Positions 22,629 to 34,583 of a stretch of DNA of 64,000 bases are shown one piece after another; positions within the stretch are counted from its first letter, which is position 1; every line of letters begins with the position of its first letter. The stretch is taken from NCBI GenBank assembly GCA_023548195.1, contig JAJHZJ010000401.1:434001-498000 (forward strand), given 5' to 3'. The DNA comes from Bettongia penicillata ogilbyi. Its lineage: Eukaryota; Chordata; Mammalia; Diprotodontia; Potoroidae. The notes below the pieces were generated by a model. The model saw only the letters and a program-made list of their open reading frames with translations. It was not told the DNA's origin and ran no database searches. The translations under genes and the position numbers were made by a program.

Positions 22629-23612
22629 TGCCCAAAAAAGGGGAAAAAATAGACTCTAGAAGGTTACTTTCTTTGGGAACAGGTATCTCTCCCCCATCCT
22701 TTCAGATGAGAAAGAACAAGGCATACTGTCAGAGGAAGTCAAGGCCTCTCCCTCCAGGGCCTCCAAAGGGAACTTAAATTGGTCTCCGGCTCAGGCAATA
22801 GAAGACCTTAAAAAACAAGTTAGCAGCTTATTAAAGGTGAAACAAAGAAAAAATACTGAGGAAAATAGCAGATTTAAAAAGAGGCTAGCTCAATTGGAAA
22901 AAGAGGTCCAAAAAGCCAATGAGGAGAAGGAGGTTTTAAAAAGAAGAATTAGCCAAATGGAGGAGAAGGTTCAAAAACTCACTGAAGAAAATAATTTTTT
23001 GAAAGAGAGAATTGAGTTTAGGGAAATGAATGACTATGAGTTAAACCAAGCAGTTAGTAAACAAAACCAAAAATCTTTAAAAAAATAGAAGATAATGTGA
23101 AACATCTCATTGGAAAAACAACTGACCTGGAAAATAGATCCAGGAGACAAATATGGAACTACTTGAAAGCCATGATCAAAAAAGAGCCTAGATAGTATCT
23201 TTCATGAAATCATGAAATTATCAAGGAAAACTGCCCTGTTGTTCTAGAAACAGAGGGCAAAATAAATAATGAAAAAAAATCACCGATCACCTCCTGAAAG
23301 AGATCTGAACAGAGAAACTCCTAGGAATATTGTGGCCAAATTTCAGAGTTCCCAGATCGAGGAGAAAATACTGCAAACAGCTAGAAAGAAATAATTTGAG
23401 TACTGTGGAAATACAATCAGAATAACACAGGATTTGGGATATTTCAGAGGTCAAAGGAACTGGGATTGAAACCAAGAATCACCTATCCAACAAATCTAAG
23501 TATAATACTTCAAGGGAAGAAATGGTAATTCAATGATACAGACGACTTTCAATAATTCATACTGAGGAAAAGACCAGATCTGTATAGAAAAATTTGACTT
23601 CCCAAGACAAGA
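22629..23612 (+). pseudogene. H3 ORF1p-like relic
   Basis: The start 'aaaATGCCCAAAAAAGG' is at 22629. A 'M.KKGKK' basic start is followed by an early stop. A longer open part (22837-23088) encodes coiled coil with 'RLAQLEKEVQKANEEKE', then stops. RRM and C-terminal-domain phrases ('GTTWN..' and the 'ITxPTN' region) are in different frames with deletions. Clearly dead. Confidence 0.65.
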
Positions 23613-24152
23613 ATCAAGAGAGGCATGAAAAGGTAAACCAGAAAGAACAATCATAAAAGACTCTCTAAAGCTAAACTGTTTATAATACTACATGGAAAGA
23701 AAATATTTTTAACTCATGAATCTTTTGTCAGTATTTGGGTAGATGGAGAGATTATACACACACACACACACACATAGATAGTGAGTACAGGGTATGTTTT
23801 ATCAGAAGAGATGACATCCACACACACACAAAAAAAATTAAAAATTAAGGGGTAAAGGAGGAAAACACCAGGAATTGAAAGGGAGAAATGGAATAGGGCA
23901 GGCTATAACTCATAAAAGAGATAAGAAAAATCTTATTCAATGGAGGAGAAAAGGGAGAAGGGGAGAGGGGGAAAATGGAAGCTACTCTCTCCACATGTGG
24001 CTGAAGGAGGGAATAATGTGATCACTAATTTGATAGGAAAATTTATATCATACCACAGGAAAGTAGAAGAGGAGGCAAGAAGCAGGGTGAGGGGAATGTT
24101 AGAAGGGAGGGCAAATGAGAGAAAGGAGTCACTAGAAATAAACACTTTTTTT

Positions 24153-24271
24153 ATCTATGTTATGCTTTACTTTTTAAAAATTATTTCCCTACTACATTTC
24201 AATTTAGTCTGGGCCTACTCTTTTGAAGACATTTGATGGTTTTGATCTTGATGATTTCTCCCTTCCAATTC
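24153..24271 (-). other. Candidate 3' transduced segment of H4
   Basis: This 119-bp stretch lies between the normal HAL1 poly(A) (24272-24280) and a second terminal poly(A) that touches the target duplication. It occurs at no other HAL1 3' end here. On the element strand a weak poly(A) signal 'AGTAAA' lies shortly before the terminal A run. Such layouts arise when transcription reads past the element's own signal into flanking DNA and the extended RNA inserts. It probably carries the address of the H4 source locus. Confidence 0.6.
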
Positions 24272-25075
24272 TTTTTTTTTAAATTTATTTAAATTTTAAC
24301 ATTCATTTTCACAAAATTTTGGGTTCCAAATTTTCTCCCAATTTGTTCCATCCCACACCCCAAAACACCGAGCATTCTAATTGCCCCTATCACCAATTTG
24401 CCCTCTCTTCTATCATCCCTCCCTTCCCTTGTCCCCATCTTCTATTTTGTCCTGTAGGGTCAGATAATTTTCTATTCCCCATTACCTGTATTTCTTATTT
24501 CTAAGTAGCAAGAACAGTACTCAAGAGTTGTTCCTAAAACTTGGAGTTCCAACTTCTCCCTATCCCTCCCTCCCCACCCATTCCCTTAGACAAAGCAAAC
24601 ATAGGTCATATCTGTGTAGTTTTGCAAATAACTTCCATAATAGTCGTGTTGTGTAAGACTAACTATATTGCCCTCCATCCTAACCTGCCCCCCATTGCTT
24701 CTATTCTCTCTTTTGATCCTGTCCCTCCCCAAGAGTGCTGACTTCAAATTGTTCCCTCCTTCCATTGTCCTCCCTTCCATCATCCCCCACCCTGATTATC
24801 CCCTTCTCCCCCACGTTTCTGTATTGTAAATAGGTTTTCATACCAAAATGAGTGCACATTTTATTCCATCCTTTAGTTGAATGTGATGAGAGTAAACTTC
24901 ATGTTTTCTCTCACCTCCCCTCTTCTTCCCTGCACTAAAAAGTCTTTTGTTTGCCTCTTTTATGAGGGATAATTTGCCCCATTCCATTTCTCCTCTCAAT
25001 ATGTTTCTCTCTGACCACTTAATTTCATTTTTTTAAAAATATGATCCCATCCTATTCAATTCACTCTGTGCTCTC

Positions 25076-25111
<36 letters not shown>

Positions 25112-25239
25112 CCCACCAACTACCCAGATACTGAAAAGTTTCAAGAGTTACAAATATTGGCTTTCCATGTAGGAATGTAAACAGTTCACCTTTGGTAAGT
25201 CCCTTATGACTTCTCTTTGCTGTTTACCTTTTCATGCTT

Positions 25240-26343
25240 CTTTTCATTCCTCTGTTTGAAAGTCAAATTTTCATTTTAGCTCTTGTCTTTTCATCAAGAA
25301 TGTTTGAAAGTCCTCTATTTGACTGAAAGACTATATTTTCCTCTGAAGTATTATACTCAGTTTTGCTGGGTAGGTGATTCTTGGTTTTAGTCCTACTTCC
25401 TTTGAGTTCTGGAGTATCATATTTCATGCCTTTCTACCCCTTAATGTAGAAGCTGCTAGATCTTGTGTTATCCTGATTGTGTGTCCACAACACTTGAGTT
25501 ATTTCTTTCTAGCTGCTTTCAATATTTTCTCCTTGACCAGGGAACTCTGGAATTTGGCCACAATATTCCTACAAGTTTATCTTTTTTGGATCTCTTTCAG
25601 GTGGTGATTGGTGGATTCCTTGTATACTTATTTTGCCCTCTGGTTCTAGAATCTCAGGGCAGTTTTCCTTGATAATTTCATAAAACATGATGTCTAAGGT
25701 TTTTATTTGATCATGGCTTTCAGGTAGTCCCATAATTTTTAAATTGTCTCTCCTGGATCTATTTTCCAGGTCAGTTACTTTTCCAATGAGGTATTTCACA
25801 TTCTCTTCCATTTTTTCATTCTTTTGATTTTGTTCGGTGATTTCTTGTTTTCTCATAAAGTCATTAGCTTCCATCTGCTCCATTCTAATTTTTAAAGAAC
25901 TATTTTCTTCAGTGAGCTTTTGAACCTTCTTTTCCATTTGGCTAATTCTCCTTTTGAAAGCATTCTTCTCCTCTTTGGCTTTTTGAGCCTCTTTTGCCAA
26001 TTGAGTGAGCCTATTTTTCAAGGTGTTATTTTCTTCAGCATTTTTTTTGGGTCTCCTTTAGCAAGCTGTTGACCTGCTTTTCATGCTTTTCTTGCATCTC
26101 TTTCATTTCTCTTCCCAGTTTTTCCTCCACTTGTCTAATTTGAATTTCAGAATACTTTTTGAGTTCTTCCAAGGCCTGATCCAATTGAATATTTATTTTG
26201 GATGTTTGAGATACAGAAACTTTGACTTCTATGTATTTCCCTGATGATAAACATTGCTCTTTCTCATCTGAAAGGATGGGAGAATATATCTATTCACCAA
26301 GAAAGTAACCTTCTATGATCTTATTTTTTTCCCTTTTCTGGGC
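25240..26343 (-). pseudogene. H4 ORF1p-like relic
   Basis: Start ATG at 26343, with 'MPRKGKKIRS' and then an early stop. The longest intact part (26021-25569) encodes the coiled coil ('KNRLTQLAKEAQKAKEEK') and the RRM-like start ('RRDNLKIMGLPESH'). It runs to 'QSPPERDPKKINL' and a stop. The C-terminal domain follows in another frame. At least three lesions rule out function. Confidence 0.7.
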
Positions 26344-26993
26344 ATTTTCCCAGCTAGTCACTTGACTTCTGAGTTTCCTTATCACAACCGCTTGGCCTCC
26401 TGTTCTGCCCAGCTAGTGCTTAGGGGCTGAGATTTAAATTCTGCTTCCCAGCCTACATGCTTTCAGGGGGATGGAGCTGTTATTCAGTGTGAGATTAAGT
26501 TCAGGTGCTCAGGCAGAAGCAGGGCAGCCACTGGGAGCTCAGTTGCCTCAGGGGGTTTATGCAGAAACATTCAACAATGTATCTGAGCTACTATCTGCTT
26601 TGGGGGCTCCAGTCTGCTACTGCCTCTGCCGCTGCCTCCCAAGGGGTCCTGAGTTATGGAGACACCCCACTCCCCTCTTGGAAAGCTGAAAATACCTTCT
26701 CACTGACCTTTGGTGCCTGTGGGTAGAGGGACCAGCAGGGCCACTGGAGATTCTGCCTGTGAAACCTGATCAGATCTGCTCCCCTTGGTGCCGCACAACA
26801 AGGCAGGGCTGTGCTCTGCTCTGGGTCCGGTGTGTGACAGACCTTTTGTGTCAGTTTTTCAGGTCTCTCTGGAACAGAAATCTCCTCCACTCTGTTGTTG
26901 TGTGGCTTCTGCTGCTCCAGAATTTGTTGGGAATTCGTCTTTACAGGTATTTTATGGGCTGTGGGTTAGGAGCTAGCATATGTGTATCTTTCT

Positions 26994-27006
26994 ACTCCAC
27001 CATCTT
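26994..27006 (-). promoter_or_regulatory. YY1-like site at the H4 5' end
   Basis: The element-strand sequence is 'AAGATGGTGGAGT'. It sits about 10 bp from the 5' terminus, closer than in H2 or H7, which suggests loss of a few terminal bases. Confidence 0.4.
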
Positions 27007-27456
27007 GGATCTTCCCAAAATAAACACTTTCAAGAAGGGACAAGGTCAACTGTGGGAAAAAAATAAAGGGGGAAAGAGTAGGACAGAGGGCAATATAATT
27101 AATGTTATACAACATGATTACTATGGAAGGCTTTTGCAAAAGAATGCATATTTAATCTGTATTGAATTGTTTCCCTTCTCAGTGGGGCTGAGGAGGGAGG
27201 AAGGGAGGGAAAGAAGTTGGAATTGAAAGTATTAGAATTCTCACTGAATTTTGAGAATTTTTGTTGCATACAATCAGAAAATAAGAACTACAGGGAATGG
27301 GGTATAGAAATTTATCTTGCCATACAAGAAAAGAGAGAAGATGGGGATAAGGGAAGAGTGGGGTATGACAAAAGGGAGGGTATGTTGAGGGAAGGAGTAA
27401 TCAGAATGCAAGGTATTAGGAAGTGAGGAGAGGGGGTGATGGGGAGAAAAATTGGA

Positions 27457-28544
27457 CATGTTACAAAGTGAGGTAAAAGCAATTAGTATTAAAACAATTG
27501 ACTGAATTAATTACTGAGAATAAATCAATGACATCTTTAGTTTGGGGAAAAGAATTTCAGTCTAAATTTCCTAGAGGAAGGTAACTTTGGGTAAAATTTG
27601 GCATTGATGGAAAAGTTAAGATTTTACTAGCAAATCTGATTTTAAGATTGCTATTTAATCAAGAACTAGAAAATGTATAGAAAGGTATATAAGCCACTTA
27701 AGACTTTCCTCAAAAGATGTTCCTTAGCCAAAGTGAAATTATAATCATATTCGAAACACGGTTATGGGAACTTGCCATTTTTAGATGCTATGGGACTATT
27801 AAGTGACTGTTCTTCTGAGTCTAACTCCCAGTATGGGTAGCAAGAAAGGAAATCTGGGCCTCCAGTCCATGATGCCAGTAAGCTGGTGAGATGCTGGTAT
27901 GACCTGCAAAAGGTGATCTCATGGGAAGGGTGGGACAGCGGCTGTTCAGCCTGGGCTGAGGTAGGACTCTCCTGACTCAATTTCCCCACTGACACCTGGC
28001 AGACTTTAAGCCTGACTGAATGCAAATGGACAATCTAATCCTGCCTGGAATTGACATGAAGTTGGGGAGATATATCCCTGCAATGTCCCTATTCTTGGTG
28101 GCAATTTCCTATAGTCAAAAGGTTTGTAAGTTTAATAGCAGATCTATTCAATTATAGATTATTGGTAGGGGAACATCCAAGGTTAAGTCTAAAATTAAGC
28201 TATTAGGCATAGGACTTTAGACCAACAACAATAAGTTAGGGTCCCTTAATTCTTAGTAATACTGTGGAGACAATTAGGTCAAGAGCTTGTGAAGTTAGCA
28301 ACATAAATATTATTTGTGTCTCAGTTGGTTAATGTTTAAAAAAAATTCTTTTGTGGTCCATATTGTACATACTTTAAAAAGAAGTATCACTTGACCAAAA
28401 AACAAAAAAGCAAAACAAACAAACAAACAAAAAAAATAAAACCCTGCCTAGGTCTATTGGAACCAGAAAGCATGTAGAAAGGAGTTAAAGTCCCAAGTAC
28501 CATTAGTCAGGATTGCCTTAGACCTGTTAACTTCTATTATAAAT
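27457..28544. other. Unassigned sequence
   Basis: No gene is supported. The stretch from 27760 to 28080 is less AT-rich than its surroundings and could be an unlabelled LTR, but I see no terminal repeats. An A-rich run with 'aaac' repeats lies at 28400-28440. Confidence 0.35.
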
Positions 28545-29084
28545 AAAAGGCAGTCTTGGAACAAAATATTCCACAAGGCCAAAAACATGCAGTCAAAACC
28601 AGGAACAACAGTAGAAAAGCAAAATATAATGTTATGGGGGAAAATTTATTTTTATTGAAATAGAGGATTATAAAAACTTTTGATGAGCATAACAGAAGTA
28701 AATATACACTTTAAAATATAAACATAAGATTCAACAGAAACCTAAAAGAAAATTATGAAAGACACTGATAGAGAATCCTAGGTAGAAAAAACTGAGTTAG
28801 AGTAAAGTGAACAGAACAAGAAGAACATTTTACCTAAAGAAAAAAAATGTTACAGAAAAGCAATTTTGAAAGACCTAAGAATTTTAATGAATACTATGGT
28901 AATTTTGAATCCAGAAGCTATAATGAACACAAGACACAGAAAAGGACATACATTTCTTGAAATGGCCATGGTTACTATGTGTATTTGTTTTGATTCACTG
29001 TACTTATTTATACATCTTTTTTGTCTTACTTTTTTCTTTATCTGGAGGGGTGTGAGAGATGGGGCTTAGCAATACTGTTCCATA
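28545..29084 (+). mobile_element. Old L1 ORF1 C-terminal fragment and a LINE 3' tail
   Basis: 'tggaacaaaatattccacaaggccaaaaacatgcagtc' (28557-28594) corresponds to the ORF1 C-terminal phrase 'WNxIFxKxK', followed by 'gggggaaaatttatttttattg' near the 'GKIxSF' position. From about 28860 to 29075 the sequence resembles a different LINE 3' end, with 'ttgaaatggccatggttactatgtg' and 'tggaggggtgtgagagatgggg'. The boundary between the two is unclear. Confidence 0.45.
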
Positions 29085-30362
29085 TCCTGAAAAAAAAAAA
29101 ATAGCCATTGAAATGCATAAAATGCAAAGAACAAAACAGAAGAAAGTTCAGAAGGAATCACAGAATATCACAAAAAAATTGAAAGTAGTATATGTAGTGT
29201 GGTGGAAACTGGGCATATACCAAAGCCTGACACCACATACCAGAATAAAGTCCAGATGGGAACACTATCAAGTTGTAAAGATTGGTACTATAAACAAACT
29301 AGGGGATCAAGGAATAGTTTATTTGTCATATTTATGGAGAATGGAGAAATTTATTGCCAAACAAGAGATAGAGAACATTATGAAATGCAAAATGGATAAT
29401 TTTGATTACAATAAATTGAAAAGTTTTGGTACGAACAAAGCCAATGCAACCCAGATTAGGAGGGAAATCAAAAAACTTAGAAAGAATTTTTATAGCTAGT
29501 GTCTATGATAAGGGTCTCATTTCTAAAACATATAGAGAACTGAGTCAAATTTACCAGAATAAAACCTATTCCCCAATTGATAAATTGTCAAAGGATATGC
29601 ATAGACAGTTTTTAGAGGAAGAAATTAATGATATCTATAGTCATATGAAGAAATACTCTAAATCACTATTGATTAGAGAGATACAAATCAAAACAACTCT
29701 GAGATACTCTGTGATCCAGTAATACCACTTCTAGGGCTGTATTCCAAAGAGATTATAAAAATGGGAAAGGGACCCACATGTACAAAAATATTTATAGCAT
29801 CTCTTTTTGTTGTGGCCAAGAACTGGAAATTTAGAGAATGCCCATCAATTGGGGAATGGTGGAACAAGTTGTGGTATATGAATGTAATGGGATACTACTG
29901 TGTTATAAGATATGACAAACTGGCAGACTTCAGAAAAACCTGGAAAACTCATATGAACTGATGCTGAGTGAAGTGAGCAAAGCCAGGAGAACACTGTACT
30001 CAGCAACAGCCACGATGTGTGAGGATTGTTTTTGATACTCTTAACCATTCATAGCAATACAAGGACCTAAAACATTTCAAAGGACTCATGATGCACATCC
30101 AGAGAAAGAAATATAAAGTCAGAACGCAGAATGAAGCAGACTGTTTTCTCCTTTGTTGTTTTGTTTTTCTCATGGCTTCTCCTATTGGTTTTAATTCTTC
30201 CATGCAACATGACCAATGTGAAAATGTGTTTAGTATGAATGATTGTATAGAACCCATATAAGATTGCCTGCTACCTTGGGGAGGTTGGGGAAGGGGAAGA
30301 AAATTTGGAACTTATTGAAGTGATTGTTGAAAACTGAAAACACTTAAATTAATAAATGTGGG
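29085..30362 (+). mobile_element. 5'-truncated L1, ORF2 C terminus and 3' UTR
   Basis: ORF2 starts mid-protein after an A run at 29090. Phrases include 'LTPHTRIKSRWEHYQVVKIG', 'WRMEKFIAKQEIENIMKCKM' and 'NKLKSFGTNKANATQIRRE'. An internal deletion near 29710 skips to 'SKEIIKMGKGPTCTKIFIASLF', and the C terminus 'WNKLWYMNVMGYYCVIRYDK' ends at 29961. The 3' UTR has 'catgcaacatgaccaatgtg' and the tail 'ttgttgaaaactgaaaacac' followed by 'attaataaatg'. Frames at 29059-29499, 29426-29722 and 29761-29961 are pieces of this one protein separated by frameshifts. Confidence 0.75.
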
Positions 30363-30929
30363 ACAAAAAGAAAGCAATATGTTGAAAATATATACTAAAA
30401 TTAGTATGCTATGGAAATTAATAGTTTCATATATAATTATCTTTTTTTCTCATTAGTGATTAAATTCAGAATCATATTTAAATAAATTAAGGGAGAGATC
30501 AAGCCAAAGAATCTTCCATGTTACAGAATCTCTATGATATCTGAAGGCATTTATTGTAATAAATTTTCTACTCCTCATTAGAGCATTGCCTCATTAAAGC
30601 AGTAGAAGGAGTTTTGACCATTCAGTGACAAATACTAGGAGAAAGAAAAAAGTAAAGATAGTGGTTAGCACTTCCCTAGTTAAAGAAAGGAAACTCAAGA
30701 GGTGCAGTCACAATTTGGAGGTAAATTTAGGGAATGGTTGGTTGACCCAATTTTTCTACGGATAACTAAGAAAATTTAGACAGATTTGATTTTTCAGAGG
30801 TATTTCATAATGATAACTAATTTTATTAACCACAACCAGCTATTTATGATTGTTTACAAGAAAACCGAATGTGTTTTGCGGTTTTTAGTGTTTTTGTCTC
30901 CTAGAGAAGCACTAGGACATTGATGGAAA

Positions 30930-31120
30930 AGAGGACATGGAGTCTGAGAGAATTGCATTCAAGCCCAGACTCTGACATACAATAGCTTACTGCGCAAACA
31001 CAGGCAGTTCTTTTGACCTCTCAGTGTCCCCAGACAAATGACTAAACCTACAATTATAGATTCTACATCAATGGATGGAGGGTCCATGCTTGGAACTCCA
31101 TAATCTAATATAATCACAAA
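30930..31120 (+). mobile_element. MIR/Mon-type SINE relic
   Basis: The order 'cattcaagcccagactctgacata', 'tgacctctcagtgtcccc', 'acaattatagattctacatcaatgg' and 'atggagggtcc..ggaactcc' matches a common marsupial CORE-type SINE. The tRNA-like head is eroded. Confidence 0.5.
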
Positions 31121-31184
31121 ATTCCCTCTCTTCCCTCAAAAATGAATAACCACTAAAGTGGATTTGGGTTTGCTTGTTTTTGAG

Positions 31185-31445
31185 GTGAAGTGTGACATTA
31201 TGATTAGAGGACAAGACTCAGAAGAAAGAAAAACCTTTTTTGAATGGTATCTGACATCTATAATGACTGACTGGTCCTAGATAAGTTGTTTAATCTGTAT
31301 CCTTAAGAAACATGCTGCTATAAATTGAAGAACAAGTAACTCTGTTGCAATGCAATCTATGCATTGATAGAGGTACTTGCCTCACTGTGAGCTCTTTATG
31401 CCAATGAAAATTAAAATCCAGACAGACCAAAACAAAACAAACAAA
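31185..31445 (+). mobile_element. MIR/Mon-type SINE relic with A-rich tail
   Basis: This is a second copy of the same SINE. It has 'ctagataagttgtttaatctg', 'tgcattgatagaggtacttgcctcac', 'gagctctttatgccaatgaaa' and 'ccagacagacc', ending in an A-rich tail at 31425-31448. Its A-rich tail is better preserved than in the copy at 30930. Confidence 0.5.
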
Positions 31446-33032
31446 AAAAATCATTTTTTTAACAGAATTCTGTTCCAAGGCTATTTTTCTTTCTCTCAAC
31501 AAATTTTCTCCTTGTAATTAGGGCATTTTTGGATTAGTTAATGTTAGTGATCTTCTCACCCTGGCAGAGCCATTAACAAACATCTCGTAAAGTAAATCCA
31601 CTGTTGTCAAAGAAACTTCAATTTCACTTCAAAAAATCAAGAAAAATTAACAATGCAACTTAGATGACTATGAATTATTGTATTTGCTCAGTGATGATTT
31701 TAAAATTAGTATAATTGATACCTGAAACATGGTTTCAGATTGTACTGAAATGTAAAGATTCATAAATTAGGAAAATTGTGATTCCTAAGAATTTGATCAA
31801 AAGAATATGAGCACGTTCAAAACCTCAGCACTAGAAATTGATTTAGGCATGTGCAGTGGTCTATAAAAGATAGACTATCGATCTCCATTTGTATTATGAT
31901 TTTTATGCCTTTTCTGTCACAGATTTGAAATAGGAGACAAAAGTATTGGTTAGTGTGTTATCCTTTGGAATTTGCGTTGTCATGAAAACAGTATTCTTTC
32001 TTCACGTGAATTGAATTTATTTCAGGTAAAATATAACAGGAAGAACTGTTTTGTGTATTCCCTTGCTTCCTACACACATAGCCTGAGATTTGGAGTTATA
32101 TCCTATAATTAAATTTTGAGGGGATGAATTGTATTTCTGTCTGATAACCCTAGTCTTTTAACGTTTTCACATAAATTCAAGAGGAAAGTCTTTGTATATT
32201 AAAGCTAATTGGTCTCAATGGGAAATTCAAGCATGCATTTTGAAGTAAGTGGCTTTCACTTTCATCATAGCATGATCTTATTTGGTGTATGATAAATACA
32301 TAAGATAACACCTCCAAATGACATGCAAGATTGTAAATGAGTGATCTCCAACTTAGGAAAGTGTAATGCTTGTCAACTATCTTGACCTAGGACTGTACTT
32401 TTCCTATTTAGCCTCCACAAATAAATGGTAGTTATGTTCTAATCAGTCCAAAAATTTAATTCATAATGTAACTGGCTAACTGCCACATCTAAATCACATT
32501 TCTATGGGGAAAAAAATGAATTCACTGTTTTACAAATGCCTGGAACACACTTCCTCTATTGCTTCTCAGATGTAGAGATCAGTACCTCCTTTCACTTCTC
32601 CAATCAGAAATAACAGGTAGTAAGAGTAAAGTCAATTCTAGATCTGAAACCTCATCCTGGATCTAATGACCTGGTACAGTGGATCCCATAGAAGTTTCAG
32701 TGACACTCAGGTGGCTCCGGCAGATAGGCATAGCAGCCCCCAAGATAGAATTTGTCTCCTTTAGGGTGTGATTAGAAGGCAAGTGGTTGCAGGTTTGATA
32801 TGGGAATGAATGGTTTTCAGGTTGTAATTAAATTCTAAGATGTATGTTAGATGCCATGAATATCAGGACCAATGGGAAAAACATGAATGTGTCACTGGGG
32901 TCCGCAGAGACTATGTCTCTAGCACGTTACCATGTACATAAAAGAATCAGTAAAAATGTGTTTAATTAGTCAATTTCCCCAGTGCAGCAACTTCTGAACA
33001 GTAAGATAACTTACTCTATTTTGTGACTACAG

Positions 33033-33275
33033 GTTGTTGCTGTTCAGTCATTTCAGTCATGCCTGACCCTTTTTGAGCACATTTTGGATTTTCTTAGCAA
33101 AGATACTGGAGTGAGTTGCCATTTCTTTCTCCAAGTTATTTGTTACTGATGAGGAAATGGAGGCAAATATGTGACTTGCCCAGGGTCATACAACCAATAA
33201 GAATCTGAGACCAGATTTGAACTTAGGAGATGTTCTTCCAGGCTCCAGGCCCACTATTCTATCTACAATGTTCTC
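33033..33275 (-). mobile_element. tRNA-derived marsupial SINE, antisense
   Basis: The top strand begins 'gttgttgctgttcagtcatttcagtcatgcctgaccc', continues 'agcaaagatactggagtgagttgccatttc' and 'gacttgcccagggtcatac', and ends near 'ccactattctatctac'. This is the reverse of the SINE at 10675-10906 and is better preserved over its 3' half. Confidence 0.7.
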
Positions 33276-33777
33276 CCCAAGTACAGGACTATTAAAATAC
33301 TCACCGGTTGGTTAACCAAGGGACAAGAGATTCCGAAGATGATGGGTTGGGGAGGATTTGGGGTTTGGAGGGTGATTGTTCTGGGAGACAGGATGTGAAT
33401 GATGCCAACAGTAAAGATAATACAGACCATGTTTTTTATTTTGTTGGACCTGTGGTTTCAATGGTATAAGAAACTCTGAATAATGTTTATAAGAGAATAT
33501 ATTTAGCTGTGGAAAAAAAGTCACAGTGGACAAAAAGATTCTTGTGCCTAATATAAATAGACAAATAAAAATGCTTCTTTAATTTCCTTGTTTTGTCAGA
33601 GTAAGGGAAATGATGTTAGAGAGAAATTCCCAAGAGACTTCATCACCATATGTCTTCATGTCTTGTTTAATCAGTTCAGCTTTTTATTTTATTCTTAAAT
33701 TCTTCAGGATGGCAAGTAATATGTGAGTGTTAATTTGGTGAGAAATATATTATTTTATGTCTTTCCTTATTTAGGCA

Positions 33778-34046
33778 TTATAATAATAATAGCTCACATT
33801 TTCTGTAGTGCTTACTATGTGCCAGGCACTGTACCAAGTGTTTTATAATTATCTCATTTGTTCCTCACAATATCTCTGAGAAGATGGTACTGCCACCCCA
33901 CTTTACATATAAAGAAACTGAGGCAAACTGAGGTTGAGACTTGCTGAAGCACAGAAGGTTAGTCAACATCTAAGGCTGAATTTGAACTTAGGTCTTCCAG
34001 ACTCTAGGATTGGTGGTCTATCCACTGTGCCACCTAGCTGCCCTTC
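33778..34046 (-). mobile_element. CORE-type (Mon/MIR-like) SINE, antisense
   Basis: Phrases on the top strand are 'gtgcttactatgtgccaggcactgtacc', 'ctcatttgttcctcacaa', 'aaactgaggcaaactgaggttgag' and 'ctatccactgtgccacctagctgccc'. This is a full marsupial SINE in reverse, ending in the 'gggcagctaggtggc' head. Confidence 0.7.
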
Positions 34047-34261
34047 CAATTTTCTTTTACTTTATTCCCCTTTACAAATACTGTGTTCCAATGAAACTAG
34101 TGTACTGTGATTTCCTCAAACTCAATCTTTCTCCAAAGCTTTTCAAGGCTGGAGAAAATATATGTCTTACCTCGATCTTTTAAAACTATCATCATCCTTT
34201 GAAGTTCAGCTTGGCTCTTCTCTCTTCCTCTGTTATGTCTCCCCTAATTATCTGAAAACTG

Positions 34262-34583
34262 TGTGCGTGTGTGTTCATCCTTCGTTGCTGAAGAAGACCA
34301 TGCCATTAGAGAAATGATGACATGACTTGCACTTGACTTTGTTTTGAGTGAGAGAGGGCTGTGCAGGTCACCAACCTCACTTCTCCTCCAGAGCCATCTG
34401 AATCCAGTGACCAGATATTCATCAGGATGACTGGAGATGACCCAGGATGAGGCAATTGGGGTTAAGTGACTTGCCCAAGGTCATACAGCTAGTGAATGTC
34501 AAGTGTCTGAGGTGAGACTTGAACTCAGGTCCTCCTGACTCCTGCATGGGTGCTCTATCCACTGCACCACCTAGCTGCCCCTC
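34262..34583 (-). mobile_element. Marsupial SINE (MAR-like), antisense
   Basis: The top strand has 'cttcgttgctgaagaagaccatg', 'gtcaccaacctcacttctcctccagagccatc', 'gacttgcccaaggtcatacagctagtg' and 'ctctatccactgcaccacctagctgcccc'. The tRNA-like head with its A box is at the right end. An overlapping 72-codon frame is incidental. Confidence 0.65.

Larger units (their letters stand above)
24149..27016 (-). mobile_element. H4 HAL1, full length, antisense, with extra 3' segment
   Basis: The element lies between 13-bp duplications 'aaataaacacttt' (24136-24148 and 27018-27030) inside H3. On the minus strand it runs from the 5' head 'ccaagatggtggagtag' (near 27010) through 5' UTR, ORF1 (ATG at 26343), 3' UTR with a TG/CA tract (25079-25108) and the usual HAL1 3' end with poly(A) at 24272-24280. 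It then continues for 119 bp of non-HAL1 sequence to a second poly(A) next to the duplication (24146-24152). No ORF2 is present. Confidence 0.8.
21939..27456 (+). mobile_element. H3 HAL1, sense, old, split by H4
   Basis: The 5' head 'gggaggggcagagccaagatgg' is at 21939-21962. A 5' UTR with one copy of the 70-bp unit follows, then decayed ORF1 (22629-23610), then 3' UTR to 24148. After H4 it resumes at 27031 ('caagaagggacaaggtc') and runs to about 27456, where the match stops short of the usual tail, so the 3' end is truncated. Sense order across the H4 gap equals that of H1 and H7. Numerous stops and frameshifts indicate greater age than H4. Confidence 0.75.
30363..33032. other. Mostly unassigned sequence around two SINE relics
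   Basis: Apart from the SINEs at 30930-31120 and 31185-31445, this looks like unique AT-rich intergenic DNA. I see no open frame above 75 codons, no tandem array and no convincing exon. Confidence 0.5.

Noticed and set aside
27760..28080. Possible LTR or promoter in a GC-richer patch
   Set aside because: No terminal repeats, TATA box or second copy was found in the window.
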